Positions 23,800 through 33,055 of a stretch of DNA of 35,681 nucleotides are shown here, piece by piece. Source of the DNA: an uncultured Collinsella sp. (lineage in GTDB: Bacteria > Actinomycetota > Coriobacteriia > Coriobacteriales > Coriobacteriaceae); the NCBI GenBank assembly GCA_900541035.1, contig UQIN01000023.1:1-35681 (forward strand), read 5' to 3'. The notes under the pieces were generated by a model that made no database searches, had not been told where the DNA came from, and saw only the letters and a list, made by a program, of their open reading frames with translations. A program made the position numbers and the translations under genes. How positions within the stretch are numbered: position 1 is the first letter of the stretch; each line of letters starts with the position of its first letter.

Positions 23800-26067
23800 T
23801 TAGTTCAGGTGCCAGATCTCGTCGTTGTACTGGGAGATGGTGCGGTCGGACGAGAAGGTGCCGGCGTTGGCGATATTGATGAGCGCCTTGCGCATCCAGG
23901 CGTCCTGGACCTCGTAGTCGGCCAACACGCGCTCCTTGGTCTGGATGTACTCCTCAATGTCGAGCAGGGCCATAAACCAGTCCTTGCCCTTAATGTCATC
24001 ATGCAGGCGCTGCAGGCGCTCGGCGTTGCCGGTCGCCATAAAGGCCGGGTTGGTGATGAAGTCCACCAGCAGTTTAATGCCGGGCTTGCGGTAGAGTGCA
24101 CCGGCGTTGTAGGTGCCGTCGGCGTAGAGCTGCTCAACCTGTTTGGACGAGGCGCCAAAGGTATAGATGTTCTCGTCGCCCACGAGCTCGGCAATCTCCA
24201 CGTTGGCACCGTCGAGCGTGCACAGGGTTAGGGCGCCGTTGAGCATGAACTTCATGTTGGAGGTGCCGCTCGCCTCCTTGGAGGCCAGGCTGATCTGCTC
24301 GGAGATGTCAGCGGCGGGGATCACGCGCTCGGCGGCGGTGACGTTGTAGTTCTCGATCATGACAACCTGCAGGTAGGGAGCCACGTCGGGGTCGTTTGCA
24401 ATCCACCGCGACAGCGTCAGGATCAGATGGATGATGTCCTGCGCGATAGTGTAGGCAGGCGCCGCCTTGCCGCCAAAGATGATGGTGACGGGGTGCTTAG
24501 GCCTGTTGCCGTTCTTGATATCGATGTACTTCCAGATGATGTAGAGCGCGAGCATCTGCTGACGCTTGTACTCGTGGATGCGCTTGACCTGGACGTCGAT
24601 GATGGCGTTGGAGGGAATGGTCACGCCCTGCTCGAGCGCCATGAACTGGCGCATGATGGCCTTGGCCTCGACCTTGGTGGCGGCCAGGCGCTCAAGAACG
24701 TCCTTGTCGTCGGCGAACTTGGCGAGTTTGCTCAGATCGCCGGTGCTGCGCCAGTCGGTGCCGATTACATCGTCGAGCAGGCTGGCGAGCGCGGGGTTGG
24801 CTCCATGGATCCAGCGGCGGAAGGTGATGCCGTTGGTCTTGTTGGAGAACTTCTCGGGATAGATCTCGTAGAACGGATGAAGCTCGGTGTCCTCCAGGAT
24901 CTTGGTGTGGAGGGCGGCTACGCCATTGATGGAGAAGCCAAAGTGGATGTCCATGTGGGCCATGTGGACGGTGTCGTATTCGTCGATGACGGCGACGCGC
25001 GGGTCATCGTGCTCGGCCTTCGCGATCTCATCGAGCTTGACGATAATGTCGGCGATGGCAGGGGAGACCTTCTGCAGGCTGACGAGCGGCCACTTCTCGA
25101 GCGCCTCGGCAAGAATCGTGTGGTTAGTGTAGGCGACCATGGAGCGTACGATGGTCACGGCCTCGTCAAACTCGATGCCATGCTCGGTGGTGAGCAAGCG
25201 AATGAGCTCGGGGATGACCATGGTGGGGTGCGTGTCGTTAATTTGGACCACGGCGTAGTCGGCCAGATCGTGCAGGTTGCTGCCGCGCTCGATGGCCTCG
25301 TCGATCAGGAGCTGGGCGGCGTTGCTCACCATGAAGTATTCCTGGTAGATGCGAAGCAGGCGGCCCTGCTCGTCGGAATCGTCGGGGTAGAGGAACAAGG
25401 TGAGGTTTTTGGCGATCTCGGTCTTGTCGAAGTCGATGGAGCTGCCGGGGACCAGGCCGTCGTCGACGCTCGCCAGGTCGAACAGGCGCAGACGGTTCTT
25501 GGTGGGCTGGCCGTAACCGGGCACATCGATGTTGACGAGCTTGGAGGTAACGGCAAAATCGCCGAACTCGACGGTGTAGGAGCGGTCATCGTCGACTAGG
25601 ATGTCCTGCTCACCGAGCCACTCGTCGGGGACGGCCTTCTGCTGGTTGTCGACAAAGCGCTGACGGAACAGGCCGTAGTGATAGTTGAGGCCCACGCCAT
25701 CGCCGGTCAAGCCCAGCGTGGCGATGGAATCCAGGAAGCACGCGGCCAGGCGGCCCAGGCCGCCGTTGCCGAGCGACGGCTCGACCTCGAATTCCTCGAT
25801 CTTGTTGAGGTCGTGGCCTGCGGCGGTGAGCTGGTCCTTAACCTCGTCGTAGATGCCGAGGTCGATCATGTTGTTGATGAGCAGCTTGCCGATCAAAAAT
25901 TCGGCGGAAATGTAATAGAGCTTTTTCTTGCCGTTGTTGAGCGGGCAGGCGGCGGAGCGCTTCTGCACGAGTTTGACCAGCAGCTTGTAAATGCGACGGT
26001 CGTCGAGCTGCTCGAGCGAGGTGCCAAAAGACTGCTCGGCGAGTTCCATGAGGTTAATTTGGGGCAT
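23800..26067 (-). CDS. glgP: glycogen/maltodextrin phosphorylase
   Basis: This PLP enzyme releases glucose-1-phosphate from the non-reducing ends of alpha-1,4-glucans. The conserved segment EPSLGNGGLGRLAACFLDS lies near residues 98-116, and the PLP lysine is in EASGTSNMKFMLNGAL near the C-terminal third. The 755-residue length is typical. ATG 26067 is preceded by AGGAGG; the open frame continues far upstream but has no better start. It is downstream of malQ on the same strand, 128 bp away, and the pair would convert maltodextrins to glucose and glucose-1-phosphate. Confidence 0.94.
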   Translation of the reverse strand: MPQINLMELAEQSFGTSLEQLDDRRIYKLLVKLVQKRSAACPLNNGKKKLYYISAEFLIGKLLINNMIDLGIYDEVKDQLTAAGHDLNKIEEFEVEPSLGNGGLGRLAACFLDSIATLGLTGDGVGLNYHYGLFRQRFVDNQQKAVPDEWLGEQDILVDDDRSYTVEFGDFAVTSKLVNIDVPGYGQPTKNRLRLFDLASVDDGLVPGSSIDFDKTEIAKNLTLFLYPDDSDEQGRLLRIYQEYFMVSNAAQLLIDEAIERGSNLHDLADYAVVQINDTHPTMVIPELIRLLTTEHGIEFDEAVTIVRSMVAYTNHTILAEALEKWPLVSLQKVSPAIADIIVKLDEIAKAEHDDPRVAVIDEYDTVHMAHMDIHFGFSINGVAALHTKILEDTELHPFYEIYPEKFSNKTNGITFRRWIHGANPALASLLDDVIGTDWRSTGDLSKLAKFADDKDVLERLAATKVEAKAIMRQFMALEQGVTIPSNAIIDVQVKRIHEYKRQQMLALYIIWKYIDIKNGNRPKHPVTIIFGGKAAPAYTIAQDIIHLILTLSRWIANDPDVAPYLQVVMIENYNVTAAERVIPAADISEQISLASKEASGTSNMKFMLNGALTLCTLDGANVEIAELVGDENIYTFGASSKQVEQLYADGTYNAGALYRKPGIKLLVDFITNPAFMATGNAERLQRLHDDIKGKDWFMALLDIEEYIQTKERVLADYEVQDAWMRKALINIANAGTFSSDRTISQYNDEIWHLN

Positions 26068-26114
26068 GTTTCCTCCTGTAATGGGTTGATTACATGTCTG
26101 CAATTCATAAGAAT

Positions 26115-26148
26115 CCCGCGCGAGGGGATTGGGGTGGCCTCGCGCGGG
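26115..26148 (-). repeat. malQ-glgP intergenic hairpin
   Basis: CCCGCGCGAGG (26115-26125) and its perfect complement (26138-26148) enclose 12 nt. On the minus strand only ATTCTT follows, so it is more likely an mRNA stabiliser or partial terminator than a full stop. Confidence 0.55.
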
Positions 26149-26195
26149 TAAGCAAGCGCGTCCGCACGGTGGGGAGGGGTCGGGCGCGGTAGCTC

Positions 26196-27701
26196 CTATT
26201 GAGGAAGCTCGATTTCGGCTTCCGACGGGATGCGGAAGTAGGTCTCGGTCCAGTCGGTGAGTTTGTGCTCGAGCTCGCGGGTGATGGCGCCGTCGAGCAT
26301 GCGCCAGGTCCAGTTGCCGCCCAGCGTGGCAGGGGTGTTGATGCGCGCCTCGTTGCCCAAGTTGAGCAGGTCCTGCATGGTGTAGATGCACGTGTCGCTC
26401 ACGCTGGCTGCGATGGTTCGGTTGAGCGCGTCGGCGATGGGTTCGCCGGCCTGCTGATGGGTGTACAGGGCTGTCTGCTCGCGCTGACGCGGGGTAGCCG
26501 TTCCTTCAAACCAGCCGCGTGCCGTCTCGTTGTCGTGAGTGCCCACGTAGGCGACGGTGTTGGCAATGTAGTTGTGCGGCAGGTAGTACGAGTTGGTGCC
26601 CTCAAAGGCAAACTGCAGGATCTTCATGCCGGGGAAGCCCGAGTTGTCGCGCATATCGATGACGCCGGGGGTGAGGAAGCCCAGGTCCTCGGCGATGATG
26701 GGCAGCGTGCCGAGCTTTTCCTCGAGTGTCTTGAAGAGCTTGAGGCCGGGACCCTGCGTCCACGAACCGTAGGACGAATCAGGCGAGGAGAACGGCACCT
26801 CCCAATAGGCCTCGAAGCCGCGGAAGTGATCCAGGCGGATGACGTCGTACATGTCGAGGGCGGCGCGAATGCGGCCCTCCCACCAGGAGAAGCCGTCGGC
26901 CTCCATGGCGTCCCAGTCGTAGATGGGGTTGCCCCAGTACTGGCCGGTGGCCGAGAACTGGTCGGGCGGCGTGCCGGCGACGCTCACCGGATTGCCGGCG
27001 GCGTCGATCTTAAAGAGCTCAGGCGTCGCCCACATCTCGACGGAGTCACGCGAGACATAGATGGGCAGGTCGCCGATGATGAGAATGTCGCGCTCGTTGG
27101 CATGGGCCTTGAGGCGGCTCCACTGGCGATCGAAGAAGTACTGCGTCATCTGGTGGTAGAGCATACGCGCCGGATGGTCGGTGCAGACCTTGGCGGAAGC
27201 CTCGCCGCGGGTGCGGAGCTCCGCGGGCCACTCCCAAAACGCCTTGAGACCGCACTCCTCTTTGACGGTCATGAACTCACAGTAGGGGATGAGCCAGTCC
27301 TCGTTGGCCTGGATAAAGTCATCGAAATCGGCCGGCTTGTCGGCAGCAAAGCGCTCGGCGGCGCGGTCGAGAATCTGACGGCGGCCGCCAAAGATAGCAC
27401 CGTAGTCGACATTGCTGGGGTCGGATCCCAGATACACGCCATCGATATCGCGCTGCTCCAGATACCCTGCCTCGATAAGCTCGGCAAAGTCGATAAAGTT
27501 GGGGTTGCCTGCGCGGGCCGAGAACGACTGATAGGGCGAATCGCCATAGCTGGTCGTCGTAAGGGGCAGAATCTGCCAGTAATGTTGTTTGCACGAGGCG
27601 AGAAAATCGACGAAGTCGTAGGCATTCCAGCCAAAGCCGCCGATTCCGTATGGTCCGGGCAGAGATGAGACGGGCATGAGGACGCCGCTTGCACGCTCCA
27701 T
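26196..27701 (-). CDS. malQ: 4-alpha-glucanotransferase (amylomaltase)
   Basis: MalQ moves alpha-1,4-glucan segments between maltodextrins and releases glucose (GH77). Family motifs are RASGVLMPVSSLPGPYGIG at the N-terminus, RLDHFRGF with the catalytic Asp in the middle, and IIAEDLG with the acid/base Glu. It has 501 residues from ATG 27701, where GGTGAG lies 7 nt upstream and the sequence begins as in other MalQ proteins; GTG 27713 and TTG 27716 are alternatives. It is the first gene of malQ-glgP, and its promoter contains a GTTTAAAC operator. Confidence 0.93.
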   Translation of the reverse strand: MERASGVLMPVSSLPGPYGIGGFGWNAYDFVDFLASCKQHYWQILPLTTTSYGDSPYQSFSARAGNPNFIDFAELIEAGYLEQRDIDGVYLGSDPSNVDYGAIFGGRRQILDRAAERFAADKPADFDDFIQANEDWLIPYCEFMTVKEECGLKAFWEWPAELRTRGEASAKVCTDHPARMLYHQMTQYFFDRQWSRLKAHANERDILIIGDLPIYVSRDSVEMWATPELFKIDAAGNPVSVAGTPPDQFSATGQYWGNPIYDWDAMEADGFSWWEGRIRAALDMYDVIRLDHFRGFEAYWEVPFSSPDSSYGSWTQGPGLKLFKTLEEKLGTLPIIAEDLGFLTPGVIDMRDNSGFPGMKILQFAFEGTNSYYLPHNYIANTVAYVGTHDNETARGWFEGTATPRQREQTALYTHQQAGEPIADALNRTIAASVSDTCIYTMQDLLNLGNEARINTPATLGGNWTWRMLDGAITRELEHKLTDWTETYFRIPSEAEIELPQ

Positions 27702-27786
27702 GAATGCGCTCACCAACCTTCTTGTTGTGGGGTCGGCCTGCCGATGGGTATGCAGTCCGCCTCCGATGTTCTGATTCGATACGCCT

Positions 27787-27816
27787 ATTGTAAAACATGT
27801 TGTTTAAACATGTACA
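27787..27816 (-). promoter_or_regulatory. malQ promoter with GntR/HutC-type operator in the spacer
   Basis: On the minus strand TGTACA (27811-27816) and TACAAT (27787-27792) are 18 bp apart. GTTTAAAC (27802-27809) lies wholly between them, within a longer partial palindrome. It is identical to the two operators at the PTS-gntR region 10 kb away. Confidence 0.6.
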
Positions 27817-27865
27817 GGCAAGATAAAAAAGTTGGTCGATTTTCGGCGAATGGCTACATGCCATG

Positions 27866-27899
27866 AAAAAGCCCCGACCTCACAACGTGAGATCGGGGC
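27866..27899 (-). terminator. intrinsic terminator of galE
   Basis: On the minus strand GCCCCGATCTCAC and GTGAGGTCGGGGC form a 13-bp stem, nearly perfect, with a short loop and five T after it. It separates galE from the malQ promoter. Confidence 0.88.
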
Positions 27900-27921
27900 A
27901 AGAACGGTATGTAGGTTTTTG

Positions 27922-28983
27922 CTACTCGGCGTCGGCGAAGCCGTTGGGGTTGTGGCTCTGCCAGTTCCAGCTATCGCGGCACATGTCCGCGATGTCGTAC
28001 TGGGCCTTCCAGCGCATCATGCGCTCGGCCTTGGAGGCATCGCACCAGTTGGCAGCGATGTCGCCGGCGCGGCGCTCGCGGATCACGTAGGGCAGCTCCT
28101 TGCCACAAGCCTTGGAGAAGGCGGCGACGACCTCGAGTACCGAGGTGCCGGTGCCGGTGCCCAGGTTGAAGATCTCGACGCCGGTCTTGCCGTTCATCCA
28201 GTTAAGGGCGGCAACGTGACCAGAGGCCAGATCGCACACGTGGATGTAGTCGCGCACGCCGGTGCCGTCGGGGGTGGGGTAGTCGTTGCCAAAGACCTGA
28301 ACGGCCTCGAGCTTGCCCACGGCGACCTGGGCGACATAGGGCACCAGGTTGTTGGGGATGCCCTTGGGGTCCTCGCCGATCAGGCCCGACGGATGAGCGC
28401 CGATGGGGTTGAAGTAACGGAGCAGCACGACGTCCCACTCGGGGTCGGCGGTGTGGACGTCCATAAGGATCTGCTCGATCATCCACTTGGTCCAGCCATA
28501 GGGGTTGGTTGCGGGCTTCTTGGGGTCTTCCTCGGTGACGGGCGGGTTGTCCGGGTCGCCGTAGACGGTCGAGGAGCTCGAGAAGATGATGGACTTGCAG
28601 CCATGGTTGCGCATGACGTCGATGAGCACCAGGGTGTTCTCGATGTTGTTGTGGTAGTACTCGACGGGCTTGCTCACCGACTCGCCGACGGCCTTAAAGC
28701 CGGCAAAGTGGATGACGCGGTCGATCTGATGGGTATCGAAGATCTTGTTCATCGCATCGCAGTCGAGCACGTTGGCCTCGTAGAAGGTGAGGTTCTTGGC
28801 GGCCTCGTCGCCCACGATGGTCTTGACGCGGTCGACGGCGACGGCGCTGGAGTTGGAGAGATCATCGACGATGACGACCTGGTAGCCACCCTCGAGCAGC
28901 TGAACGACGGTGTGCGAGCCGATAAAGCCGGCGCCACCGGTAACGAGGACGCAGGTGTCTTTGGGGTCGAGTGCTTTGGACAT
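27922..28983 (-). CDS. galE: UDP-glucose 4-epimerase
   Basis: GalE interconverts UDP-glucose and UDP-galactose using bound NAD. The Rossmann motif is GGAGFIGSH near residue 16-24, the catalytic Ser lies in SSSSTVYG, and the Tyr/Lys pair is in YGWTK. The length of 353 residues is normal. AGGAG precedes ATG 28983. It lies upstream of malQ on the same strand but has its own terminator, so it is a separate unit. It may link galactose use or surface glycan synthesis to glucose-1-phosphate from GlgP. Confidence 0.95.
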   Translation of the reverse strand: MSKALDPKDTCVLVTGGAGFIGSHTVVQLLEGGYQVVIVDDLSNSSAVAVDRVKTIVGDEAAKNLTFYEANVLDCDAMNKIFDTHQIDRVIHFAGFKAVGESVSKPVEYYHNNIENTLVLIDVMRNHGCKSIIFSSSSTVYGDPDNPPVTEEDPKKPATNPYGWTKWMIEQILMDVHTADPEWDVVLLRYFNPIGAHPSGLIGEDPKGIPNNLVPYVAQVAVGKLEAVQVFGNDYPTPDGTGVRDYIHVCDLASGHVAALNWMNGKTGVEIFNLGTGTGTSVLEVVAAFSKACGKELPYVIRERRAGDIAANWCDASKAERMMRWKAQYDIADMCRDSWNWQSHNPNGFADAE

Positions 28984-29177
28984 GTAGTCTCCTATCGAAT
29001 CAGGAACACTTCTAGAGGGGAGTATAGCGCAGGCGGGGACGCCCAAATGGTGCACTGTAGGAAAAGCAGAGGATTATGTTAACGTACTCATATAAGAGCT
29101 TGCTCAATTGTTACCTCAAATTTGACAATTGCTTACGAGCCGCCGACCTTGTAGTTTCCTGCCGTTCGTGGAAATCG

Positions 29178-29205
29178 TTGGGACGCGCCATATGTACGCT
29201 AATAT
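29178..29205 (+). promoter_or_regulatory. candidate promoter of the CHAP-domain gene
   Basis: TTGGGA (29178-29183) and TAATAT (29200-29205) are 16 bp apart, about 45 nt before the start codon. A stronger TTGACA at 29122-29127 has no good -10 partner. Confidence 0.35.
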
Positions 29206-29249
29206 GTATGAGTTGAGCGACATATAAATAAGCATGTAACGGAGTACAT

Positions 29250-30455
29250 ATGTCACCAAACAGCGATTCCATCCTTTCCCAGGAGCTCTCGCGCCGCACT
29301 GCCCTTAAGGCCCTGTTCGGCGCCGCTTCTGCGGCAGTTCTTTTTGGCCTGCCCACTCGCGCCCATGCGGCGGAGGCTTCCAAAGAAACCACCGATAAAT
29401 TGAATGCCGCCCAGGCCCAGCTCGACGAGGTTCAGGCCCAGCTCGACAGCATCGCAAATGAGTATGCGGCGCTGGCCAACAAGAATGCCCAGACCCTCAA
29501 CGACATCGAGAATGTCCAGGGCAAGATTGACGACACGCAGGCCCAGATCGATGAAAAGAAGGCCGAGCTCAAGAAGAAGCGCAACGACCTTTCCGATCGC
29601 GTGGCCGCCAGCTACAAGTCCGGCGGCACGAACATCCTGTCGCTGCTGCTGGCCTCTGGCTCGTTTGAGGAACTCGTCGCCAACGCGCATTACGTTGAGA
29701 AGATCAACAAGAGCGACCGCGATGCCATCGAGGATATCCAGACGATTCAGGCTGAGCTCGACGCACAGAAGACCGAGCTCGAAGCACAAAAGGCCGACCT
29801 GGAGAAACTCAAGGACCAGCAGACGGCTCAGATGCAGGATATGCAGGCCAAGCAGCAAGAAGTCCAGACCGTGCTGAACGGTCTTTCCGACGACGTCAAG
29901 GAGCTCATGGCTCAGCGCGATTCCGAGATCCTCGCTGCCGCCCAGGCCGAGGAGGCCGCTAGGAAGGCGGCTGCGGCAGCCGCGGCCTCTGCGAACACGG
30001 GCTCTTCTTCGGGTGGCTCGAGCTCGGGTGGCGGCTCGTATGCCGGCGGCACCCCGCAACAGACGGGCGGTTCGGGCAAGCAGCAGGCCGTCGTCAATGC
30101 GTGCTACTCGACGCCTTCTCCCGGCCAGGGCTGGTGTGCTGCCTGGGTTACCAACGTCTTCCGCAATGCCGGCGTGGGCTATTTTGGCGGCAACGCGTGT
30201 GACATGTTCAACGCCTGGTGCTATAGCTCCGACCGCTCGGCGCTGCAGGTGGGCATGATCGTGGCCGATTCCTCGCACAGCGGCACGGGTGCTCCGGGCC
30301 TTATCTACGGTCATGTGGGTATCTACGTTGGCGGCGGCATCGTTATGAGCAACGAGGGTGCCATTACGTCTAAGTCGCTTGATTCGTTTATTAGCTTCTA
30401 TGGTACTGGCTCTGGCGTGCGTTGGGGCTGGCTCGGCGGCGTGGCGCTGTCGTAA
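29250..30455 (+). CDS. exported coiled-coil CHAP-domain cell-wall hydrolase
   Basis: The architecture resembles PcsB/CwlO division hydrolases. A Tat-type signal (SRRTALK, Arg15-Arg16, then a hydrophobic stretch) probably ends at AHA after residue 40. A long coiled coil spans about 42-235. An Ala-rich then Gly/Ser-rich linker spans about 236-275. The C-terminal domain (about 280-401) is CHAP-like, with Cys296 in GWCAAWV and His355 in YGHVGIYV as likely catalytic residues for cutting peptidoglycan peptide bonds. In relatives the coiled coil keeps the enzyme inactive until FtsEX engages it; no ftsEX is in the window. The ATG at 29250 has GGAG upstream. Copy D of the long hairpin starts 8 nt after the stop. 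Confidence 0.87.
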   Translation: MSPNSDSILSQELSRRTALKALFGAASAAVLFGLPTRAHAAEASKETTDKLNAAQAQLDEVQAQLDSIANEYAALANKNAQTLNDIENVQGKIDDTQAQIDEKKAELKKKRNDLSDRVAASYKSGGTNILSLLLASGSFEELVANAHYVEKINKSDRDAIEDIQTIQAELDAQKTELEAQKADLEKLKDQQTAQMQDMQAKQQEVQTVLNGLSDDVKELMAQRDSEILAAAQAEEAARKAAAAAAASANTGSSSGGSSSGGGSYAGGTPQQTGGSGKQQAVVNACYSTPSPGQGWCAAWVTNVFRNAGVGYFGGNACDMFNAWCYSSDRSALQVGMIVADSSHSGTGAPGLIYGHVGIYVGGGIVMSNEGAITSKSLDSFISFYGTGSGVRWGWLGGVALS

Positions 30456-30463
30456 AGCCGACG

Positions 30464-30599
30464 GGGCCGCGTGCCCGCCCGCAATATATTTGATTGCCTG
30501 CTCGGGCAGTCCTGCGCAAGACGAAGGCCACATTAAGTGGCCTTCTTTGCGTGCGGAACTCGCGATCAATCAAATATATTGCGGGCGGGCACGCGGCCC
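30464..30599 (+). repeat. long hairpin element, copy D (33-bp perfect arms)
   Basis: The arms 30464-30496 and 30567-30599 are perfect inverted repeats around a 70-nt core (30497-30566). From CAGTCCTG to the end the core is identical to copy A. The element lies between the stop of the CHAP gene and an ordinary intrinsic terminator, so it would be transcribed as part of the 3' untranslated region. Confidence 0.9.
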
Positions 30600-30651
30600 T
30601 CTTGGGTTCGGGGCGCGGCACACCGGACTGGTTGTCTGAATTAAAGAAAGT

Positions 30652-30678
30652 GAAGGCCCCTTTCGGGGCCTTCTTTTT
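30652..30678 (+). terminator. intrinsic terminator of the CHAP-domain gene
   Basis: GAAGGCCCC (30652-30660), loop TTTC, GGGGCCTTC (30665-30673) and five T. The murB stop codon on the other strand lies in the T-run. Confidence 0.88.
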
Positions 30679-31639
30679 ATAAAAATTCGCCTACTCGGTG
30701 GACTTCGGGTTCTAGGTCTACGTTGAATTGGTCTTTGACGGTTGTTTGGATGTGGCGGATGAGTTCGTCAACGTCGGCGGCGGTGGCGTGGTTGGCGTTG
30801 ACGATAAAACCGCAGTGCTTTTCGCTTACCTGCGCGCCGCCAACGGCGTGTCCTCGCAGGCCGGCATCCATGATGAGTTTGCCGGCAAAGTAGCCCTCGG
30901 GGCGCTTGAAGGTGGAGCCGGCGCTCGGCATGTCGAGCGGCTGCTTGTCCTCGCGGCGCTGGCGGTAGTCATCCATGTCGGCCTTGATCATCGCGGCGTT
31001 GCCCGGGGCGAGATTGAAAGTGGCCGAAAGCACGATGAAGCCGTCGTCGGCGATGCGGCTCTTGCGATAACCCAGGTTGAGCTCGTCGACATCGAACTCG
31101 ATAATGCTGCCGCTACCGCGGGTGCCGTCGTCGAGCATGCGGGCGGGCTTGTAGACGCGCACGGACTCCAGCACATCGGCCATGCAGGCGCCGTATGCTC
31201 CGGCGTTCATGTAGCAGGCGCCGCCGACCGATCCGGGAATGCCCGAGATGGGCTCCATGCCGGTGAGACCGGCCTCGGCTGCCGCCGCGGCGACATCGGA
31301 AAGCAGCGCACCGGCGGCCGCCGTGACATGCGTGCCATTGACCGTAATGTCGGAGAGGCCCTCGCCCAGCGCTACGACGATGCCGCGGATGCCCTTGTCG
31401 CCGACGAGCAAGTCGGAGCCGTTGCCCACGATGGTGAGTGGCAGATCGCAGCGATAGCAGGTATCGAGCGTGGCGACGAGGCCCTGCTCGGTATCGGGCG
31501 TGACAAAGACGTCGGCCGGGCCGCCGATCTTAAACGTGGTGTGCTCGCGCATGGGCTCGCTCATCAGCACGTTGTCCTCGCCGGCAACGCCAGCGAGCGC
31601 GCACAGCAGGTCCTCGTTAAAAAAGTCGTTCTCGTGCAT
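30677..31639 (-). CDS. murB: UDP-N-acetylenolpyruvoylglucosamine reductase
   Basis: MurB reduces the enolpyruvyl group to form UDP-N-acetylmuramate, using NADPH and FAD, in early peptidoglycan synthesis. Family motifs seen are TTFKIGGPADVFV near the N-terminus, IPGSVGGACYMNAGAYG in the FAD domain, SAGSTFKRPEG with the catalytic Ser, and EVHRVGEF with the catalytic Glu at the end. ATG 31639 gives 320 residues, a normal length, and has AAAGGCGGA upstream; the open frame extends 33 codons further without a likely start. It is transcribed away from the LacI gene. Confidence 0.94.
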   Translation of the reverse strand: MHENDFFNEDLLCALAGVAGEDNVLMSEPMREHTTFKIGGPADVFVTPDTEQGLVATLDTCYRCDLPLTIVGNGSDLLVGDKGIRGIVVALGEGLSDITVNGTHVTAAAGALLSDVAAAAAEAGLTGMEPISGIPGSVGGACYMNAGAYGACMADVLESVRVYKPARMLDDGTRGSGSIIEFDVDELNLGYRKSRIADDGFIVLSATFNLAPGNAAMIKADMDDYRQRREDKQPLDMPSAGSTFKRPEGYFAGKLIMDAGLRGHAVGGAQVSEKHCGFIVNANHATAADVDELIRHIQTTVKDQFNVDLEPEVHRVGEFL

Positions 31640-31822
31640 ACGAATATCCGCCTTTTGGTGGTCGTTGTCATCAATCGATTGCAATATACCCCACCCGGAC
31701 GGATTTGGTGCGCTGGCGGCGATAAAACAGCCGTCCACCGGATTGGTAAAGTGTTTATCACCGAGGTAGAGGGGTAGTCGCTATACTTTCAAGAGATTGC
31801 GCGTAAACCCGGAAGGAGCGAG

Positions 31823-32851
31823 ATGGCCAACAAAGTCACCCTCAAGCAGATCGCCCAGGAGGTGGGGCTTTCCCCCTCGTCGGTCTCGCTTGTTCTCAAT
31901 AATCGGCCCTGTCGCATCTCGGAAGAAAACCGCAAGCTCATCAAGGAGGTCGCGGCGCGCAACCACTATGTTCCCAACCAGATTGCGCGCAGCCTGGTCA
32001 TGCGCGAGTCGCGCACGCTGGGCCTTATCGTCCCTAACATCGAGAGCCGCTTTTTTGCCTCGCTCGCCGGTAGCCTGGAAAAGCGCTGCCGCGAGGACGG
32101 CTATGCGCTCTTCATTACCAGCTCGGGCGGCAGCGCCGATGACGATCTGGAGCTGCTGCGCCAGCTGGTGACGCGCGGCGTTGATGGCGTCTTCCTGGTG
32201 GTGGGTGACGAGTTCTCCGATGACCGCGCCCTGCGCGAAGAAGTCAGCCACCTGCCCATCCCGGCCGTAATGGTCGACCGTGCCATTGAGGGGCTCGAGT
32301 GCGACAAGGTGATGTTCGACCACGAGATGGGCGGCTACATGGCCACCCGCTATCTGATCGAGCAAGGCCACCGTCGCATCGCCTGCTTGGTTAACGCGCG
32401 CCGTTCCAATACGGGTCGCAAGCGACTTGCCGGCTATGAGCGCGCGCTGCGTGAGGTTGGCCTGCCGATCGACGCACGTTTGGAGTTTGAGAGCGAGTAC
32501 TACATTCCGAGCGCATACGAGGCCTCGGAGGCGGTGCTCGCAACTGACGCCACTGCCGTGTTCGCAAGCTCGGATAACATTGCCCTCGGTTTGCTCAAGC
32601 GCTTGCACGAGATGGGGAAGAGCATCCCGGGCGATATCTCGGTGGTGAGCTATGACAACTCGGCGGCCGACGTTCTCTTTGAGCCGGCGCTGACCGCGAT
32701 TGAGCAGGACCCTGGTGTCCTTGCGGAGCATGCTTTTGGCTGCATGTCCAAGCGTCTTGCCGGTAGGGGCGGCAGGCGTGCCGAAGAGGTCGTTCTGGAG
32801 CCGGAGCTTATCGTTAAGGACAGCGTGCTCGAGCTTACTAAACACAACTAA
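31823..32851 (+). CDS. LacI-family transcriptional regulator
   Basis: The N-terminus is a LacI helix-turn-helix with hinge (VTLKQIAQEVGLSPSSVSLV at about 5-24). Residues 62-335 form the periplasmic-binding-protein-like sugar sensor, with IESRFFASLAGSLE and AVFASSDNIALGLLKRL. The protein has 342 residues. GGAAGGAG precedes the ATG, and a TATACT -10 box lies at 31782-31787. It is directly upstream of the phosphoketolase gene, whose promoter carries two TAAAACGTTTT palindromes of the kind LacI proteins bind. I infer that it controls phosphoketolase; the ligand is unknown. Confidence 0.92.
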   Translation: MANKVTLKQIAQEVGLSPSSVSLVLNNRPCRISEENRKLIKEVAARNHYVPNQIARSLVMRESRTLGLIVPNIESRFFASLAGSLEKRCREDGYALFITSSGGSADDDLELLRQLVTRGVDGVFLVVGDEFSDDRALREEVSHLPIPAVMVDRAIEGLECDKVMFDHEMGGYMATRYLIEQGHRRIACLVNARRSNTGRKRLAGYERALREVGLPIDARLEFESEYYIPSAYEASEAVLATDATAVFASSDNIALGLLKRLHEMGKSIPGDISVVSYDNSAADVLFEPALTAIEQDPGVLAEHAFGCMSKRLAGRGGRRAEEVVLEPELIVKDSVLELTKHN

Positions 32852-32953
32852 ACACGTTTATCAATTTGCAGAGACCGAATGTGGAGCACCTGTGACGGGC
32901 AATGCCGCAGGTGAATGTCGCGTTTTGCTAATTGATGGGATTGATAAGGGTGG

Positions 32954-32986
32954 TAAAACGTTTTTTCACCATGATAAAACGTTTTA
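32954..32986. promoter_or_regulatory. tandem LacI-type operators at the phosphoketolase promoter
   Basis: TAAAACGTTTTT (32954-32965) and the perfect palindrome TAAAACGTTTTA (32975-32986) have the central CG typical of LacI/CcpA operators. Their centres are 21 bp apart, two helical turns. A TATACT -10 box follows at 32992-32997, so the second site covers the promoter spacer. Confidence 0.65.
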
Positions 32987-33055
32987 GCAAATATACTAGT
33001 CCCAACGAAAGGTTGCCGTATCGGAGGGCGACCGCACAGCGAAGGGACATAAACA

